Source: Candidatus Rokuibacteriota bacterium (GTDB taxonomy: Bacteria; Methylomirabilota; Methylomirabilia; Rokubacteriales; CSP1-6). Taken from it: 64,000 bases of DNA. Each line of letters opens with the position of its first letter. Position 1 is the stretch's first letter. Location of the stretch: NCBI GenBank assembly GCA_003220495.1, contig QHSP01000025.1:19580-83579 (forward strand), in the 5' to 3' direction. Positions 9,999 through 18,349 of the stretch are shown piece by piece. The notes under the pieces are model-generated. The model had not been told where the DNA came from, did not search any database, and saw only the letters and a program-made list of their open reading frames with translations. Position numbers and translations under genes: made by a program.

Positions 9999-10856
9999 CT
10001 ATTTCCCCACGCCGCCGGTGATGCCCTGGATGAAGCGGTCGAGGAAGAAGTTGTAGAGCACCGCGACCGGCAAGCCCACGAGGAGCGCGGCCCCCATCAG
10101 CGAGCCCCAGTAGTACACGTCCCCGCGAATCAGCTCGGTCGGCACGCCCACCGGCACCGGCTTCTGATCGCCCGGCGCCACGAAGGCGAGGCCGTAGAGA
10201 AAGTCCTGCATCGAGAGCGTGAAGGCGAAGATCACGGCGGTGAGGACGCCGGGGACGCTCACCGGCAGCACGACGCGCAGGAAGGCGCCGAGATACCCGC
10301 ACCCGTCCACGCGCGCCGCTTCTTCCATCTCCATGGGCACGGTCTTGAAGAAGCCCATCAGGAGCCATGTCCCGAACGGGATCGTGAACGTCGGGTAGAC
10401 GACGACCAGCGCCCACCACTCGTCCTGCAGCCCGAGCATCGCGACGACCCGCGAAAGCGGCAGGAAGAGAATGATCGGCGGGACCAGGTACGTCATGAAG
10501 ACGGAGATGCCGATGTTCTCGGCGGCCGGCAGTCTGAGACGCGCCAGCGCGTAGCCCGCCGGCACGGCCGTCACGAGCGTAATGAGGGCGACCCACGCGG
10601 CGATCGTCATGGTATTGACGATCCAGGCGCCGTAGTTCGTCTGGAAGAAGAGGATCTTGAAGTGCCGCAAGGTCGGCGCCAGGTTGAACCAGAACGGGAT
10701 GTTGTCCATCCGGTAGAGGTCCGGGTCCTGCTTGAACGCCGTGATCAGCATCCAGTAGATCGGGAACACCGCTATGAACACGAACGGCGTGAGCCCCGCG
10801 TAGATCCAGAGATGGCGGCGACGTTCCTTCTGCCGAAGGGTCTGGGCGGTGGCCAC
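9999..10856 (-). CDS. sugar-type ABC transporter permease (MalG-like) of the third system
   Basis: 285 residues. After a basic N-terminus come six predicted helices. The sequence LTPFVFIAVFPIYWMLITAFKQDPDLY after helix 1 and the EAA loop (EMEEAARVDGCGYLGAFLRVVLPVSVPG) identify it as the MalG/UgpE partner. The C-terminal IQGITGGVGK is the usual family ending. It is the last gene of a leftward three-gene unit (binding protein, MalF-like permease, this permease), two bases after its partner. No ATPase gene follows; the convergent cupin gene comes next. Confidence 0.92.
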   Translation of the reverse strand: MATAQTLRQKERRRHLWIYAGLTPFVFIAVFPIYWMLITAFKQDPDLYRMDNIPFWFNLAPTLRHFKILFFQTNYGAWIVNTMTIAAWVALITLVTAVPAGYALARLRLPAAENIGISVFMTYLVPPIILFLPLSRVVAMLGLQDEWWALVVVYPTFTIPFGTWLLMGFFKTVPMEMEEAARVDGCGYLGAFLRVVLPVSVPGVLTAVIFAFTLSMQDFLYGLAFVAPGDQKPVPVGVPTELIRGDVYYWGSLMGAALLVGLPVAVLYNFFLDRFIQGITGGVGK

Positions 10857-10858
10857 GG

Positions 10859-11848
10859 TTAGTACTCCCGGCGCTTGAGATTTCTCAGGAACAGAAACAT
10901 CGCGGGCGCGAGCAGCGGAACCAGGAACAACGCGATCGCGGCACCGCGGCCGAGGTTACCCGCCTGGATCCCGATCTGGTAGGCGAGCACCGGCAGGATC
11001 TTCGAGGCATTGGCGGGCCCGCCCTGCGTCAGGAGATAGACCACCGAGAGGTCCGACAAGGTGAAGACCGTGTCGAACAGGAACCCGATCATGAGGATCG
11101 GGAAGATCATCGGCGCGACCACGTGGCGGAACCGCTGGAAGAACGAGCAACCGTCGACCTTCGCGGCGTCGAGCACCTCGAGCGGAACCGAGGTGAACCC
11201 GGCCAGCAGCACGATCGCCGAGAACGGGAAGGTGCGCCACACGTTCACGGCGATACAGGCGAGCAGCGCCAGCTTGGGATCACCGAGCCAGATGGGCCAG
11301 GAGTCAGTACCGTACTGGCCGATGAGCCCCACCCGGCTCAGCACCCAGTTGATGACGCTGAACTGCGAGTCGTACATCCATTTCCACGCCAGGACACTGA
11401 TCGCGATCGGCAGGGTGAACGGAATGACGACGAGGCCGCGGATGAGCTTCTTGCCCGGGAAATCCTGCAGGAGCAGGAACGCCAGCGAGGTGCCGAGGAT
11501 ACTCTTGAAGATCGCCGCCACGACGAGAAAGATCACGCTGTTCTGCAGGGCGATCCAGAACACGTCCATTTCCAGCGCCGAACGGAAGTTCTCGAGGCCG
11601 ATGAAGGTGGCGACCGGATCGCCGACGTTGGCGTCGCTGACCGCAAGGTAGAGCGAGAACACGAACGGCGCGCCGACCAGCAACAGCACGTAGAGCGCCG
11701 CCGGCGCCAGGAGGAGATACCCGAACGCGAGCCGCCGCGAGGTCTGGCTCTGGAACATGAGCCGTGACCGCAGGGGCACGGCGACAGAAACGACGGCGGC
11801 CCGGGCCGTAGGCTCCGGGCCGCCACCTTGTAGCGAAGCGGGCGTCAT
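10859..11848 (-). CDS. sugar-type ABC transporter permease (MalF-like) of the third system
   Basis: 329 residues if started at the ATG at 11848, which overlaps the stop of the binding-protein gene in an ATGA arrangement. An internal Met about 30 residues later (MFQSQTSRR) would give a more typical length. Six helices start at RLAFGYLLLAPAALYVLLLV. The EAA loop is EVLDAAKVDGCSFFQRFRHVVAPMIFP. It pairs with the permease at 9999-10856 to form the channel. The two permeases resemble those of glycerol-3-phosphate and sugar importers, but the substrate is not readable. Confidence 0.9.
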   Translation of the reverse strand: MTPASLQGGGPEPTARAAVVSVAVPLRSRLMFQSQTSRRLAFGYLLLAPAALYVLLLVGAPFVFSLYLAVSDANVGDPVATFIGLENFRSALEMDVFWIALQNSVIFLVVAAIFKSILGTSLAFLLLQDFPGKKLIRGLVVIPFTLPIAISVLAWKWMYDSQFSVINWVLSRVGLIGQYGTDSWPIWLGDPKLALLACIAVNVWRTFPFSAIVLLAGFTSVPLEVLDAAKVDGCSFFQRFRHVVAPMIFPILMIGFLFDTVFTLSDLSVVYLLTQGGPANASKILPVLAYQIGIQAGNLGRGAAIALFLVPLLAPAMFLFLRNLKRREY

Positions 11849-13182
11849 GCCCTCTTGTGCTTTGCGAAGATCCGGCGGTACTCCCCCATCCCCCACTTCA
11901 TGACGTCCTCGACGCTCTGGCCTCGCGCGACCCGCGTGAACATGTCGGGCAGGACGAAGAGATTCACGACTTCCTGGATCGGGGTGATGAAGGGACCGGG
12001 ATAGCCATAGAACGCCACGATGGGCGGGAAGTCCTGGAGGATCTGCAGCTTTGGATCGGTGCCGATCACCGGCATCGGCTTCTTGGCGAGACCGTTCAGG
12101 TACGGCATGTTATAGCCGCGGCTCGAGGTCATGCCCTCGCTGAACGTGTCGACCATGTGGGTCAGGAACTCCTTGGCCGCTTGCTGGTTCTTGGAGAACT
12201 TCCACACCATCCATACGTTCGCCGCGCACGTGTTCACGCGCTTGCCGTTCGGCCCCGCCGGCTCCATGCCGATGAAGGTGTTCTTGAACACGTCGGGGTT
12301 GGTGTCCTCTGTCGTTCGGTACGCCGAGATCGCATCGTGGACCCAGCACGCTATGCCGGAGGCGAGATAGCGGTTGTCAGAGGCGTCGTCCCACGAGAAG
12401 ACCTCGGCCGTCATGCCTTCGTCATAGAGGGCCTTGGCGAACTTGAGCGCCTCGCGCGTTTCCTTGGAGTCGATGAGAATGTTCTCGCCCGAGGGATCAA
12501 GCTCGGCGCCGCCGAAGCTGAACAGGACCGAGCGCCAGTTCAGGTTGGCGTCGGCGCACTGCGAGAACTGGATCCCGGTCGGATGCCCCTTCGGCTTCAA
12601 GGTGCGCGCCGCCACGCGGGCGAGCTCCCAGGTGTCCGGCGCCTTGAGGCCGTTGGCGTCGAACAGATCCTTGCGGTACGTCATCGGCAGCAGGATGTAG
12701 AAGAGCGGAATGCCGTAGTAGCGTCCCTCGGCCTCGACGAGCGCCTTGGCGGTCGGGATCCAGCCGCCGTGCTTCTTGCCGGCCGCGTCGTACACGTCGG
12801 TCAGGTCCGCGAGGCTCTTGTAGTAGAGGCGCGTCAGGATCGACGAGCCGTTCATGATGATGTCGTGGCCCGCGCCGGCGGCGTACTCCGCTGCCATGCG
12901 CGCCGGCAGCTCGAGATGCGGGATGTGGTCGACCCGAACCTTGACGCCGTTTTGGTCGCCCCACTCCTTCGTGAGCTTGCTGTCGAACCACGTGTCGTAC
13001 GCGGGAATGAAGTGGCTCCACTGCAGAATTCGCAGTGTCGTTCCCTTGATCTGCGCGGGAGCCTGCTTCGCGTCGAGCATCGTCAAAAGCGAGCTGCCCG
13101 CGACCCCGGCGCCGGCGGTCGCGAGGAATTTCCTGCGGTTGAAGGTTGATGGCGAGGGTTTGGCTTGCTGCAGATCCGTCAT
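11845..13182 (-). CDS. ABC transporter extracellular solute-binding protein of the third system
   Basis: 445 residues. The ATG at 13182 has GAGGAGG six bases upstream. The N-terminus carries a twin-arginine signal (FNRRKFLATAGAGVAGSSLL) with likely cleavage near APAQ. It is family 1 like the two binding proteins in the first operon but clearly distant from them. Recognisable stretches are LRILQWSHFIPAYDTWF at the mature start and a late FPPIVAFYGYPGPFITPIQEVVNLF. It heads the leftward importer unit. An upstream region with nested palindromes (13221-13281) separates it from the divergent cytochrome gene and is a likely operator. Confidence 0.9.
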   Translation of the reverse strand: MTDLQQAKPSPSTFNRRKFLATAGAGVAGSSLLTMLDAKQAPAQIKGTTLRILQWSHFIPAYDTWFDSKLTKEWGDQNGVKVRVDHIPHLELPARMAAEYAAGAGHDIIMNGSSILTRLYYKSLADLTDVYDAAGKKHGGWIPTAKALVEAEGRYYGIPLFYILLPMTYRKDLFDANGLKAPDTWELARVAARTLKPKGHPTGIQFSQCADANLNWRSVLFSFGGAELDPSGENILIDSKETREALKFAKALYDEGMTAEVFSWDDASDNRYLASGIACWVHDAISAYRTTEDTNPDVFKNTFIGMEPAGPNGKRVNTCAANVWMVWKFSKNQQAAKEFLTHMVDTFSEGMTSSRGYNMPYLNGLAKKPMPVIGTDPKLQILQDFPPIVAFYGYPGPFITPIQEVVNLFVLPDMFTRVARGQSVEDVMKWGMGEYRRIFAKHKRA

Positions 13183-13220
13183 CGTGGGCCTCCTCAAGCG
13201 GGTCTGGCGCTATAGGGGGT

Positions 13221-13281
13221 TGGCAACTGGCAACCCTCGTAAAGAATTAGATTCTTTATGCTGTCTTGGCGCCAGTTGTCA
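13221..13281. promoter_or_regulatory. nested palindromic operator between divergent genes
   Basis: A perfect 8-bp inverted repeat (TAAAGAAT, TAG spacer, ATTCTTTA; 13240-13258) sits in an otherwise GC-rich intergenic gap. It is flanked almost symmetrically by TGGCAACTGGC (13221-13231) and GCCAGTTGTCA (13271-13281), which are inverted copies matching at 10 of 11 positions. The dyad centres nearly coincide (13249 and about 13251). This looks like a binding site for a dimeric regulator controlling the third ABC importer and perhaps the cytochrome gene. Confidence 0.5.
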
Positions 13282-13301
13282 AGTGGTCGTCTGGGCCCGG
13301 G

Positions 13302-13310
13302 TGCTATCCT
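13302..13310 (+). promoter_or_regulatory. extended -10 promoter, probably leaderless
   Basis: TGC-TATCCT (13302-13310) ends seven bases before the ATG of the cytochrome gene at 13318. No Shine-Dalgarno is present. Transcription from this box would begin at or next to the start codon, implying a leaderless mRNA. Confidence 0.4.
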
Positions 13311-13317
13311 CGCGGCC

Positions 13318-13698
13318 ATGCGCCGGCCGCTCCTGGCTCTCGTGGTGGTTCTCGCCGCGATCGGGGCCTTCACGGGCGGGCTGGCGTGGCTCCTGGACAC
13401 CCCGAAACCTCGGGCCGGCGCGCCCAAGGCCGAGCGTCTCTACCTCGGACTCTGTGCAACCTGCCACGGGCCGGACGGACGGGGCTCGTGGCGCGCGGCG
13501 CTCTTCCTGGTGCGGCCCGGCAAGCTGCACGATGCGGCCGCGATCGAGCAGCGTTCCGACCAGTATCTCTTCGACATCATCAAGCACGGCGGCGCGCCGA
13601 TCGGGCGGCCCGGGATGCCGGCCTTCGGCTCGACCCTCTCCGATCAAGAGATCGCCGAGCTGGTCGGCTACGTGCGCGGACTCTCCCGCGCGCGCTGA
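13318..13698 (+). CDS. membrane-anchored mono-haem cytochrome c
   Basis: 126 residues. One N-terminal helix (LLALVVVLAAIGAFTGGLAWLL) serves as signal or anchor and leads to a periplasmic class I cytochrome c domain. The haem site is CATCH (GLCATCHGPDGRG). A distal Met ligand is probable in GRPGMPAFGSTLSDQEIAELVGYVRGL, the standard C-terminal block of small c-type cytochromes. It should act as an electron carrier or docking domain for a respiratory enzyme not present here. The ATG at 13318 was chosen because upstream in-frame codons do not look coding. Confidence 0.85.
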   Translation: MRRPLLALVVVLAAIGAFTGGLAWLLDTPKPRAGAPKAERLYLGLCATCHGPDGRGSWRAALFLVRPGKLHDAAAIEQRSDQYLFDIIKHGGAPIGRPGMPAFGSTLSDQEIAELVGYVRGLSRAR

Positions 13699-13699
13699 C

Positions 13700-14152
13700 T
13701 CAGGGGAGCTTTTCGATCCTGATCAAGACCAGCTGATCGTCCCGCTGGCGCACGGCGAGCTTCACCCCGTCGCCGGGCTTGAGGCCGACCGGATCGAGAA
13801 GAGCCGGGCTCGATGAGATCGCCATCAGCTCCATCGCGCCCATGCCGAGCGCCGACACGGGCTCGTGGCGAACGAGGAGCATGTCCGGGGCAGGGCGCGC
13901 GACGATCGTCCCGCGAACCTCGTACGCCGCGGGACGGATGACCGTTCCCCAGATGCCCGCGGCGAACGCCGCGAGCAGCACGGCGAAGAGGAGGACGGTT
14001 ACAGTACGGTGCGAGACGAACCTAGTACCGGTTGTCCCTTTCCCAGTCGAATCTGACCTCCGAATCGGGCCGAAGGTCGTCGCCGGTGAGGATCCACTTG
14101 CCGCCACAGCCCTCACGCGCGAAGTAGGCGGCTGGCTTGGGTGCCGAGCCAA
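13700..14152 (-). CDS. CusF-like copper-binding domain protein, start unclear
   Basis: The C-terminal half is convincing: a single helix (TVTVLLFAVLLAAFAAGIWG) followed by a small beta-barrel-like domain. The stretch GTIVARPAPDMLLVRHEPVSALGMGAMELMA resembles the CusF family, with a His and Met pattern (RHEPVSALGMGAME) at the expected metal-binding place. The frame has no ATG or GTG before the helix. The only upstream candidate is a TTG at 14152, which would overlap the previous gene by about 130 bp out of frame and give an atypical 50-residue N-terminus. Either an unusual start codon just after 14022 is used or the gene lost its start. Convergent with the cytochrome gene. Confidence 0.5.
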   Translation of the reverse strand: MARHPSQPPTSRVRAVAASGSSPATTFGPIRRSDSTGKGTTGTRFVSHRTVTVLLFAVLLAAFAAGIWGTVIRPAAYEVRGTIVARPAPDMLLVRHEPVSALGMGAMELMAISSSPALLDPVGLKPGDGVKLAVRQRDDQLVLIRIEKLP

Positions 14153-14450
14153 TGCTGACGATCAGGATGAAGATTCCCACCGCCCCACCGATGCCGCAGA
14201 GAAGTCCCTTGCCCGGGATGTAGAAGACGTTCGCGATGCCGGCGCCGACGTTGTACGCGGCGGACTCGCCCAGGTGCGACTCCGGCTCCGGAAGGTCCTG
14301 CGGCTGCTGCGCCATCGGCTGAGGCGTGGGCTGCGCGGGCGGCGGCGAAGCCGGAGCTGGTTGCTGGGCCGCCGCAAGCGGGGCGAGCGGACCGGTGGCG
14401 AGCATCGCGAGCGCCACCACGACGGTGAGGATGCGGCTTCCGATCTTCAT
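14022..14450 (-). CDS. small exported/membrane protein with Pro/Gln-rich linker, unknown function
   Basis: 142 residues. Sec signal (ILTVVVALAMLATGPLAPLAAAQ), then a Pro/Gln/Ala-rich spacer of about 30 residues, then a conserved-looking block AAYNVGAGIANVFYIPGKGLLCGIGGAVGIFILIVSIG containing one membrane helix. The tail has a CGGKW motif. I recognise no family by name, though the GKGLLCGIGG block suggests a small membrane component. GGAGGATC precedes the GTG-ATG at 14453/14450; the ATG has better spacing. It probably lies in one transcript with the CusF-like gene that follows. Confidence 0.6.
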   Translation of the reverse strand: MKIGSRILTVVVALAMLATGPLAPLAAAQQPAPASPPPAQPTPQPMAQQPQDLPEPESHLGESAAYNVGAGIANVFYIPGKGLLCGIGGAVGIFILIVSIGSAPKPAAYFAREGCGGKWILTGDDLRPDSEVRFDWERDNRY

Positions 14451-14576
14451 CACGATCCTCCTCCCTACCAGGCCTCAGGGAGATATTGTCTGCCCCCAGG
14501 GGGCACGCCGCCGCAACAATTGCAGCAGACCTCGATCATAGCAAACGGCTTCGCGACGCGTAAACTCGACAAACGC

Positions 14577-14582
14577 TATAAT
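14577..14582 (+). promoter_or_regulatory. -10 box TATAAT upstream of the FAA-hydrolase gene
   Basis: A perfect TATAAT lies 36 bp before the ATG at 14618, with an AGGAGG Shine-Dalgarno between. No good -35 box is seen at the usual spacing. Its context (GCTATAATCGGCGG) closely resembles the promoter of the acidic-protein gene near 32276. Confidence 0.5.
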
Positions 14583-14617
14583 CGGCGGCACATTCTCTCC
14601 CAGGAGGCCCGTCACCC

Positions 14618-15520
14618 ATGAAGCTCGTGCGCTTCTCCACCAACGGCCAGACCCCACGGCTCGGTGTCCTCCAGGGCGACCGGATCGCAGACCTTCAGGC
14701 AAGCGTCGCCGCCACTCTGACGCGGCGCGGCGTAACACGCGGGTCGGAGATCGCCGCGGCGCTCGTCCCCAACAGTACCCGCGCGTTCCTCGAGAACGGC
14801 CCCCTGGTCGAGGAGACGGTCGCCGGTATCAAGGAATGGATCACGGTCCCCTCGAATACCGCGCGTCTGCACGCGCCGATCACCGATCCAGGCAAGTTCA
14901 TCTGCATCGGGCTCAACTACCGCGACCACGCGGAAGAAGCCAAGCAGCCGATCCCCAAGGAGCCGCCGATCTTCGCGAAGTGGTCGAACGCCATCCTCGA
15001 TCCGAACGAGCCGATCCTGAGGCCTCGCGGCTCCAATCAGCTCGACTGGGAGGTGGAGCTCGGCGTGGTGATCGGCAAGACCGCGCGCTTCGTGAGCAAG
15101 GAGAAGGCGCTCGACTACGTCTGGGGCTACACGATCATCAACGACGTGAGCTCGCGCGACTTCCAGTTCATCGGCAGCCAGTGGATGGCGGGCAAGATCC
15201 CGGAGACCTTCGCGCCGGTCGGCCCCTACATCGCCGACCGCACCGACATTCCCGACCCTCACGTGCTCGAGCTGAAGCTCTGGGTCAACGGCAAGCAGAT
15301 GCAGAGCGGCAACACCAAGACGTTCATCTTCGACGTGCGCTACATCGTGAGCTACCTCTCGGGGCTGATGACGCTCTCGCCCGGCGATCTCATCGCGACC
15401 GGCACACCGCCCGGCGTGGGCTTCGCGCGCAAGCCGCCGGTGTTCCTGCAGCCGGGCGACACGTGCCGCCTGGAGATCACCGGACTCGGCCAGATCGAGA
15501 ACCCCGTGAAGGAGGCATGA
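14618..15520 (+). CDS. fumarylacetoacetate hydrolase family protein
   Basis: 300 residues with the FAH catalytic fold in the C-terminal two thirds. The entry motif KFICIGLNYRDHAEEA (about residues 89-104) and the metal-binding acidic pair in DWEVELGVVIG are present, followed by GYTIINDVSSRDFQ and the C-terminal GDLIATGTPPGVGFARKPPVFLQPGD. Relatives hydrolyse acylpyruvates or isomerise and decarboxylate hydroxy-muconate intermediates in aromatic catabolism, using Mg or Mn. The exact substrate is not readable. AGGAGG precedes the ATG. It is followed 13 bp later by the phosphoglycerate mutase gene, in the same direction. Confidence 0.9.
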   Translation: MKLVRFSTNGQTPRLGVLQGDRIADLQASVAATLTRRGVTRGSEIAAALVPNSTRAFLENGPLVEETVAGIKEWITVPSNTARLHAPITDPGKFICIGLNYRDHAEEAKQPIPKEPPIFAKWSNAILDPNEPILRPRGSNQLDWEVELGVVIGKTARFVSKEKALDYVWGYTIINDVSSRDFQFIGSQWMAGKIPETFAPVGPYIADRTDIPDPHVLELKLWVNGKQMQSGNTKTFIFDVRYIVSYLSGLMTLSPGDLIATGTPPGVGFARKPPVFLQPGDTCRLEITGLGQIENPVKEA

Positions 15521-15533
15521 GGAGACCAGGACG

Positions 15534-16748
15534 ATGCTCGATGTGATCGCGCCGCTCGTCGTTCCGAACACCACCAAGATCGTCCTCATCTCGCTCGACG
15601 GCCTCGGCGGGCTCCCGCGACCCGAGACTGGACGCTCGGAGCTCGAGACGGCTCACTTGCCCAATCTCTCCCTGCTCGCCGCCGAGGCCGCCTGCGGCCT
15701 CATCCGCCACGTCGCGCCGGGCATCACGCCGGGCAGCGGGCCCGGCCACCTCGGGCTCTTCGGCTACGATCCGCTCCACTATCAGGTCGGGCGCGGCGTC
15801 CTCGAGGCGCTCGGCATCGAGTTCGACCTGCGCGCCGGCGACGTCGCCGCGCGCGGGAACTTCTGCACGATCGACGGCGCGGGGAAGATCACCGACCGGC
15901 GCGCCGGCCGGGTCGCGACCGAAGTCAATCTGAAGCTGACCGAACGGCTTCGACGGATCAAGCTGCCCGGCGTCGAGGTCTTCGTCGAGTCCGTGAAGGA
16001 GCACCGCTTCGTGCTCGTCCTGCGCTCGCGGGCCCGCGGGGGGGCCCACCTGGCCGCGGGGTTGTCCGAGAGCGACCCACAAGCGACCGGCCAGCCGCCG
16101 CTTCCCGTGAAGGCGCTCAATCCACGCGCGAAGGCCACTGCCGCGCTCGTGAATCGCTTCGCCGCCGAGTCGCGGCGCCTGCTCGCCGACGCGGCGCCCG
16201 CCAACATGGTGCTCCTGCGCGGCTTCGACCAGTTGCCGAAGCTTCCGCGGTTTCCCGAGGTCTTCGGGCTCCGGAGCGCCGCGATCGCGGCGTATCCGAT
16301 GTACCGCGGGCTCGCGAAGCTGGTCGGCATGGAAGTCCTCAAGACCGGCGCCACCTTCGACGACGAGCTCGCCACGCTCCGCGAGCACTGGGACACGCAC
16401 GACTTCTTCTTCGTCCATTACAAAGACACGGACAAGGCGGGTGAGGACGGCGACTTCGACGCGAAGGTGCGGGCGCTCGAGCGCCTCGACCGCGCGATCC
16501 CAGAGATCCGGGCGCTCAAGCCCGACGTCATGATCGTCTCCGGAGACCACGCGACGCCCTCGGTGCTGGCCGGCCACGGCTGGCAGCCGGTGCCGGTCCT
16601 GATCTGGAGCCGCTACTGCGGCGCCGACGGCGTGACCGCGTTCACCGAGCGCGCCTGCGGCGCCGGGAGTCTCGGCGTGATCCCGTCCCAGCACCTGATG
16701 CCGCTGGTGATGGCCAACGCGCTCCGGCTCACCAAGTTCGGCGCCTGA
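15534..16748 (+). CDS. apgM: 2,3-bisphosphoglycerate-independent phosphoglycerate mutase, archaeal type
   Basis: 404 residues, the length of ApgM rather than the 510-residue GpmI. It belongs to the alkaline phosphatase superfamily, with metal ligands in ISLDGLGGLP near the N-terminus, the conserved PGSGPGHLGLFGYDP, and the C-terminal VSGDHATPSVLAGHGW with its Asp-His ligands. It interconverts 3- and 2-phosphoglycerate in glycolysis and gluconeogenesis. Bacterial genomes use this archaeal form only patchily. It probably shares a transcript with the upstream FAA-hydrolase. The ATG at 15534 follows a GGAG-containing leader. Confidence 0.93.
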   Translation: MLDVIAPLVVPNTTKIVLISLDGLGGLPRPETGRSELETAHLPNLSLLAAEAACGLIRHVAPGITPGSGPGHLGLFGYDPLHYQVGRGVLEALGIEFDLRAGDVAARGNFCTIDGAGKITDRRAGRVATEVNLKLTERLRRIKLPGVEVFVESVKEHRFVLVLRSRARGGAHLAAGLSESDPQATGQPPLPVKALNPRAKATAALVNRFAAESRRLLADAAPANMVLLRGFDQLPKLPRFPEVFGLRSAAIAAYPMYRGLAKLVGMEVLKTGATFDDELATLREHWDTHDFFFVHYKDTDKAGEDGDFDAKVRALERLDRAIPEIRALKPDVMIVSGDHATPSVLAGHGWQPVPVLIWSRYCGADGVTAFTERACGAGSLGVIPSQHLMPLVMANALRLTKFGA

Positions 16749-16888
16749 CGCGAGCCACCGTCGTCGCCCCGCGCCAGCGCATGGCAAAATTCCCTTGCCC
16801 GGCGTCCGGGCGGCGTCATACTCCGGAGTGAGGCTGCGCGCTGCAGGCTGTCGCGGCTCCCAGCCTGCCTAGGCGCGCCTCTCAACAA

Positions 16889-18235
16889 ATGGAAGAGCTC
16901 GAGCGTCTGAGAGAATCGATCAAGCTGCTCCTCGTCGAGGGTCGGGACGAGCGACTCTCCGACCTCGTCGAGGACGCCCACCCGGCGGACGTGTCGCGCG
17001 TAATCCGCGAGCTGCCGCGCGACGATCAGGTCCGCCTCTTCCGCCTGCTCAGCCCGCAGCACGCCGGCGAAGTGCTCGCCGAGCTCGACGACCCGACCCT
17101 GCGCGAGCTGGTCGGCTCGCTGCCGGAGGTCGAGGTCTCGCGGGTCCTCGACCGCATGCCGCCCGAGCAGGTCGTCGACGTCGTCGAGGAGCTGCCCAAG
17201 GAGCAGGCGGACGAAATCCTCGAGCTCATGGAGGAGGAGAAGTCCGAGGAGGTCCAGGAGCTCCTCGAATACACGGAGGGCACGGCCGGGCGCCTCATGT
17301 CCCCCGAGTTCGTGGCGGTCCGCGAAGACGCGAACGTCGCGCAGGCCATCGAGCACATCCGCAAGGCAGCCTCCGGCGAGGGCGCCTTCTATCTGTACGT
17401 CGTGGACGACCACGACCACCTGGTCGGTGTCGTCCCGCTCCACCGGCTATTGGCGGCCGATGCCCAGACGCCGATCCGCGCCATCCGCACCGACGAGGTC
17501 GAGAGTGTGCCGGTCGACACGGACCAGGAGGAGGTTGCGCGCCTGGTCCAGCACTACAACCTGATCCAGATCCCGGTGGTGGACGTCAATCGCCGCCTGC
17601 TCGGCACGATCGGCGTCGATGACGTGATCGACGTCATCCGCGAGGAAGCGACCGAGGACATCCAGCGCCTCGGCGGCGCCGCGGGCGACGAGACCGTGCT
17701 GGACTCGCCGCGGGCGGTCTTTCCCAAGCGCAACCTCTGGCGGTTGATCAACCTGGGCACCGCCGTGCTGGCGGCCTCGGTGATCGGGCTCTTTGAGTCC
17801 TCGATCCAGACCCTGGCCACCCTGGCGGTCTTCATGCCGATCGTGGCCTCGATGGGTGGCATCGCGACCACTCAGACCGCGACGGTGGTGGTCCGGGGCA
17901 TCGCGCTCGGGGACATGACGGGGAGCGTCCTGCGCCGCGTGCTCTGGAAGGAGCTCTGGCTCGGAGTGACGACCGGGGCGGCGAACGGTCTGGTGATCGC
18001 GGTGATCGCCTACATCTGGAAGGGGCAGCTGCTCCTCTCGCTGATCCTCGCCGTCGCGCTGCTGTTCAACATGCTGATCGCGGCCGTCGTCGGGACGTTG
18101 GTCCCGATCGCGCTCAAGACCTCCAGCGTTGATCCGGCGATCGCGTCGAGCGTGATCATCACGACGTTCACGGATGTGTTCGGATTCTTTTCATTTCTGG
18201 GGCTGGCGACTCTCCTGATCAGGTTTCTCCTCTAA
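16889..18235 (+). CDS. mgtE: magnesium transporter MgtE
   Basis: 448 residues with the full MgtE layout. An acidic N domain of superhelical repeats comes first (for example HPADVSRVIRELPRDDQVRLFRLL and HAGEVLAELDDP), then a CBS pair (about residues 135-255). The membrane domain has five helices, with the pore signature PIVASMGGIATTQTATVVVRGIALG. The cytosolic domains sense Mg2+ and gate the channel in known homologues. The 140-bp upstream gap contains only weak promoter-like elements (TTGCCC at 16795 and CATACT at 16817) and no recognisable Mg riboswitch. Confidence 0.95.
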   Translation: MEELERLRESIKLLLVEGRDERLSDLVEDAHPADVSRVIRELPRDDQVRLFRLLSPQHAGEVLAELDDPTLRELVGSLPEVEVSRVLDRMPPEQVVDVVEELPKEQADEILELMEEEKSEEVQELLEYTEGTAGRLMSPEFVAVREDANVAQAIEHIRKAASGEGAFYLYVVDDHDHLVGVVPLHRLLAADAQTPIRAIRTDEVESVPVDTDQEEVARLVQHYNLIQIPVVDVNRRLLGTIGVDDVIDVIREEATEDIQRLGGAAGDETVLDSPRAVFPKRNLWRLINLGTAVLAASVIGLFESSIQTLATLAVFMPIVASMGGIATTQTATVVVRGIALGDMTGSVLRRVLWKELWLGVTTGAANGLVIAVIAYIWKGQLLLSLILAVALLFNMLIAAVVGTLVPIALKTSSVDPAIASSVIITTFTDVFGFFSFLGLATLLIRFLL

Positions 18236-18259
18236 AAGGAGCATCAGGGGAAATGTAAC

Positions 18260-18289
18260 TTGGCAACGGCCTCCGACCGTGGGTAAAAT
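18260..18289 (+). promoter_or_regulatory. promoter of the methyltransferase gene
   Basis: TTGGCA (18260-18265) and TAAAAT (18284-18289) are separated by 18 bp. The predicted start near 18296 leaves about 54 nt before the GTG at 18350, with GGAGGG just upstream of that codon. Confidence 0.55.
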
Positions 18290-18349
18290 ACGCCCGGCTC
18301 TCGGCTTCGACCGCCTCGCCCCCAAATCGACACTGCCGGAGGGCTCTGA

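Noticed and set aside
16749..16888. Magnesium riboswitch in the mgtE leader
   Set aside because: I could not find M-box or ykoK-type conserved helices; the gap is short and only weak promoter-like boxes are visible.
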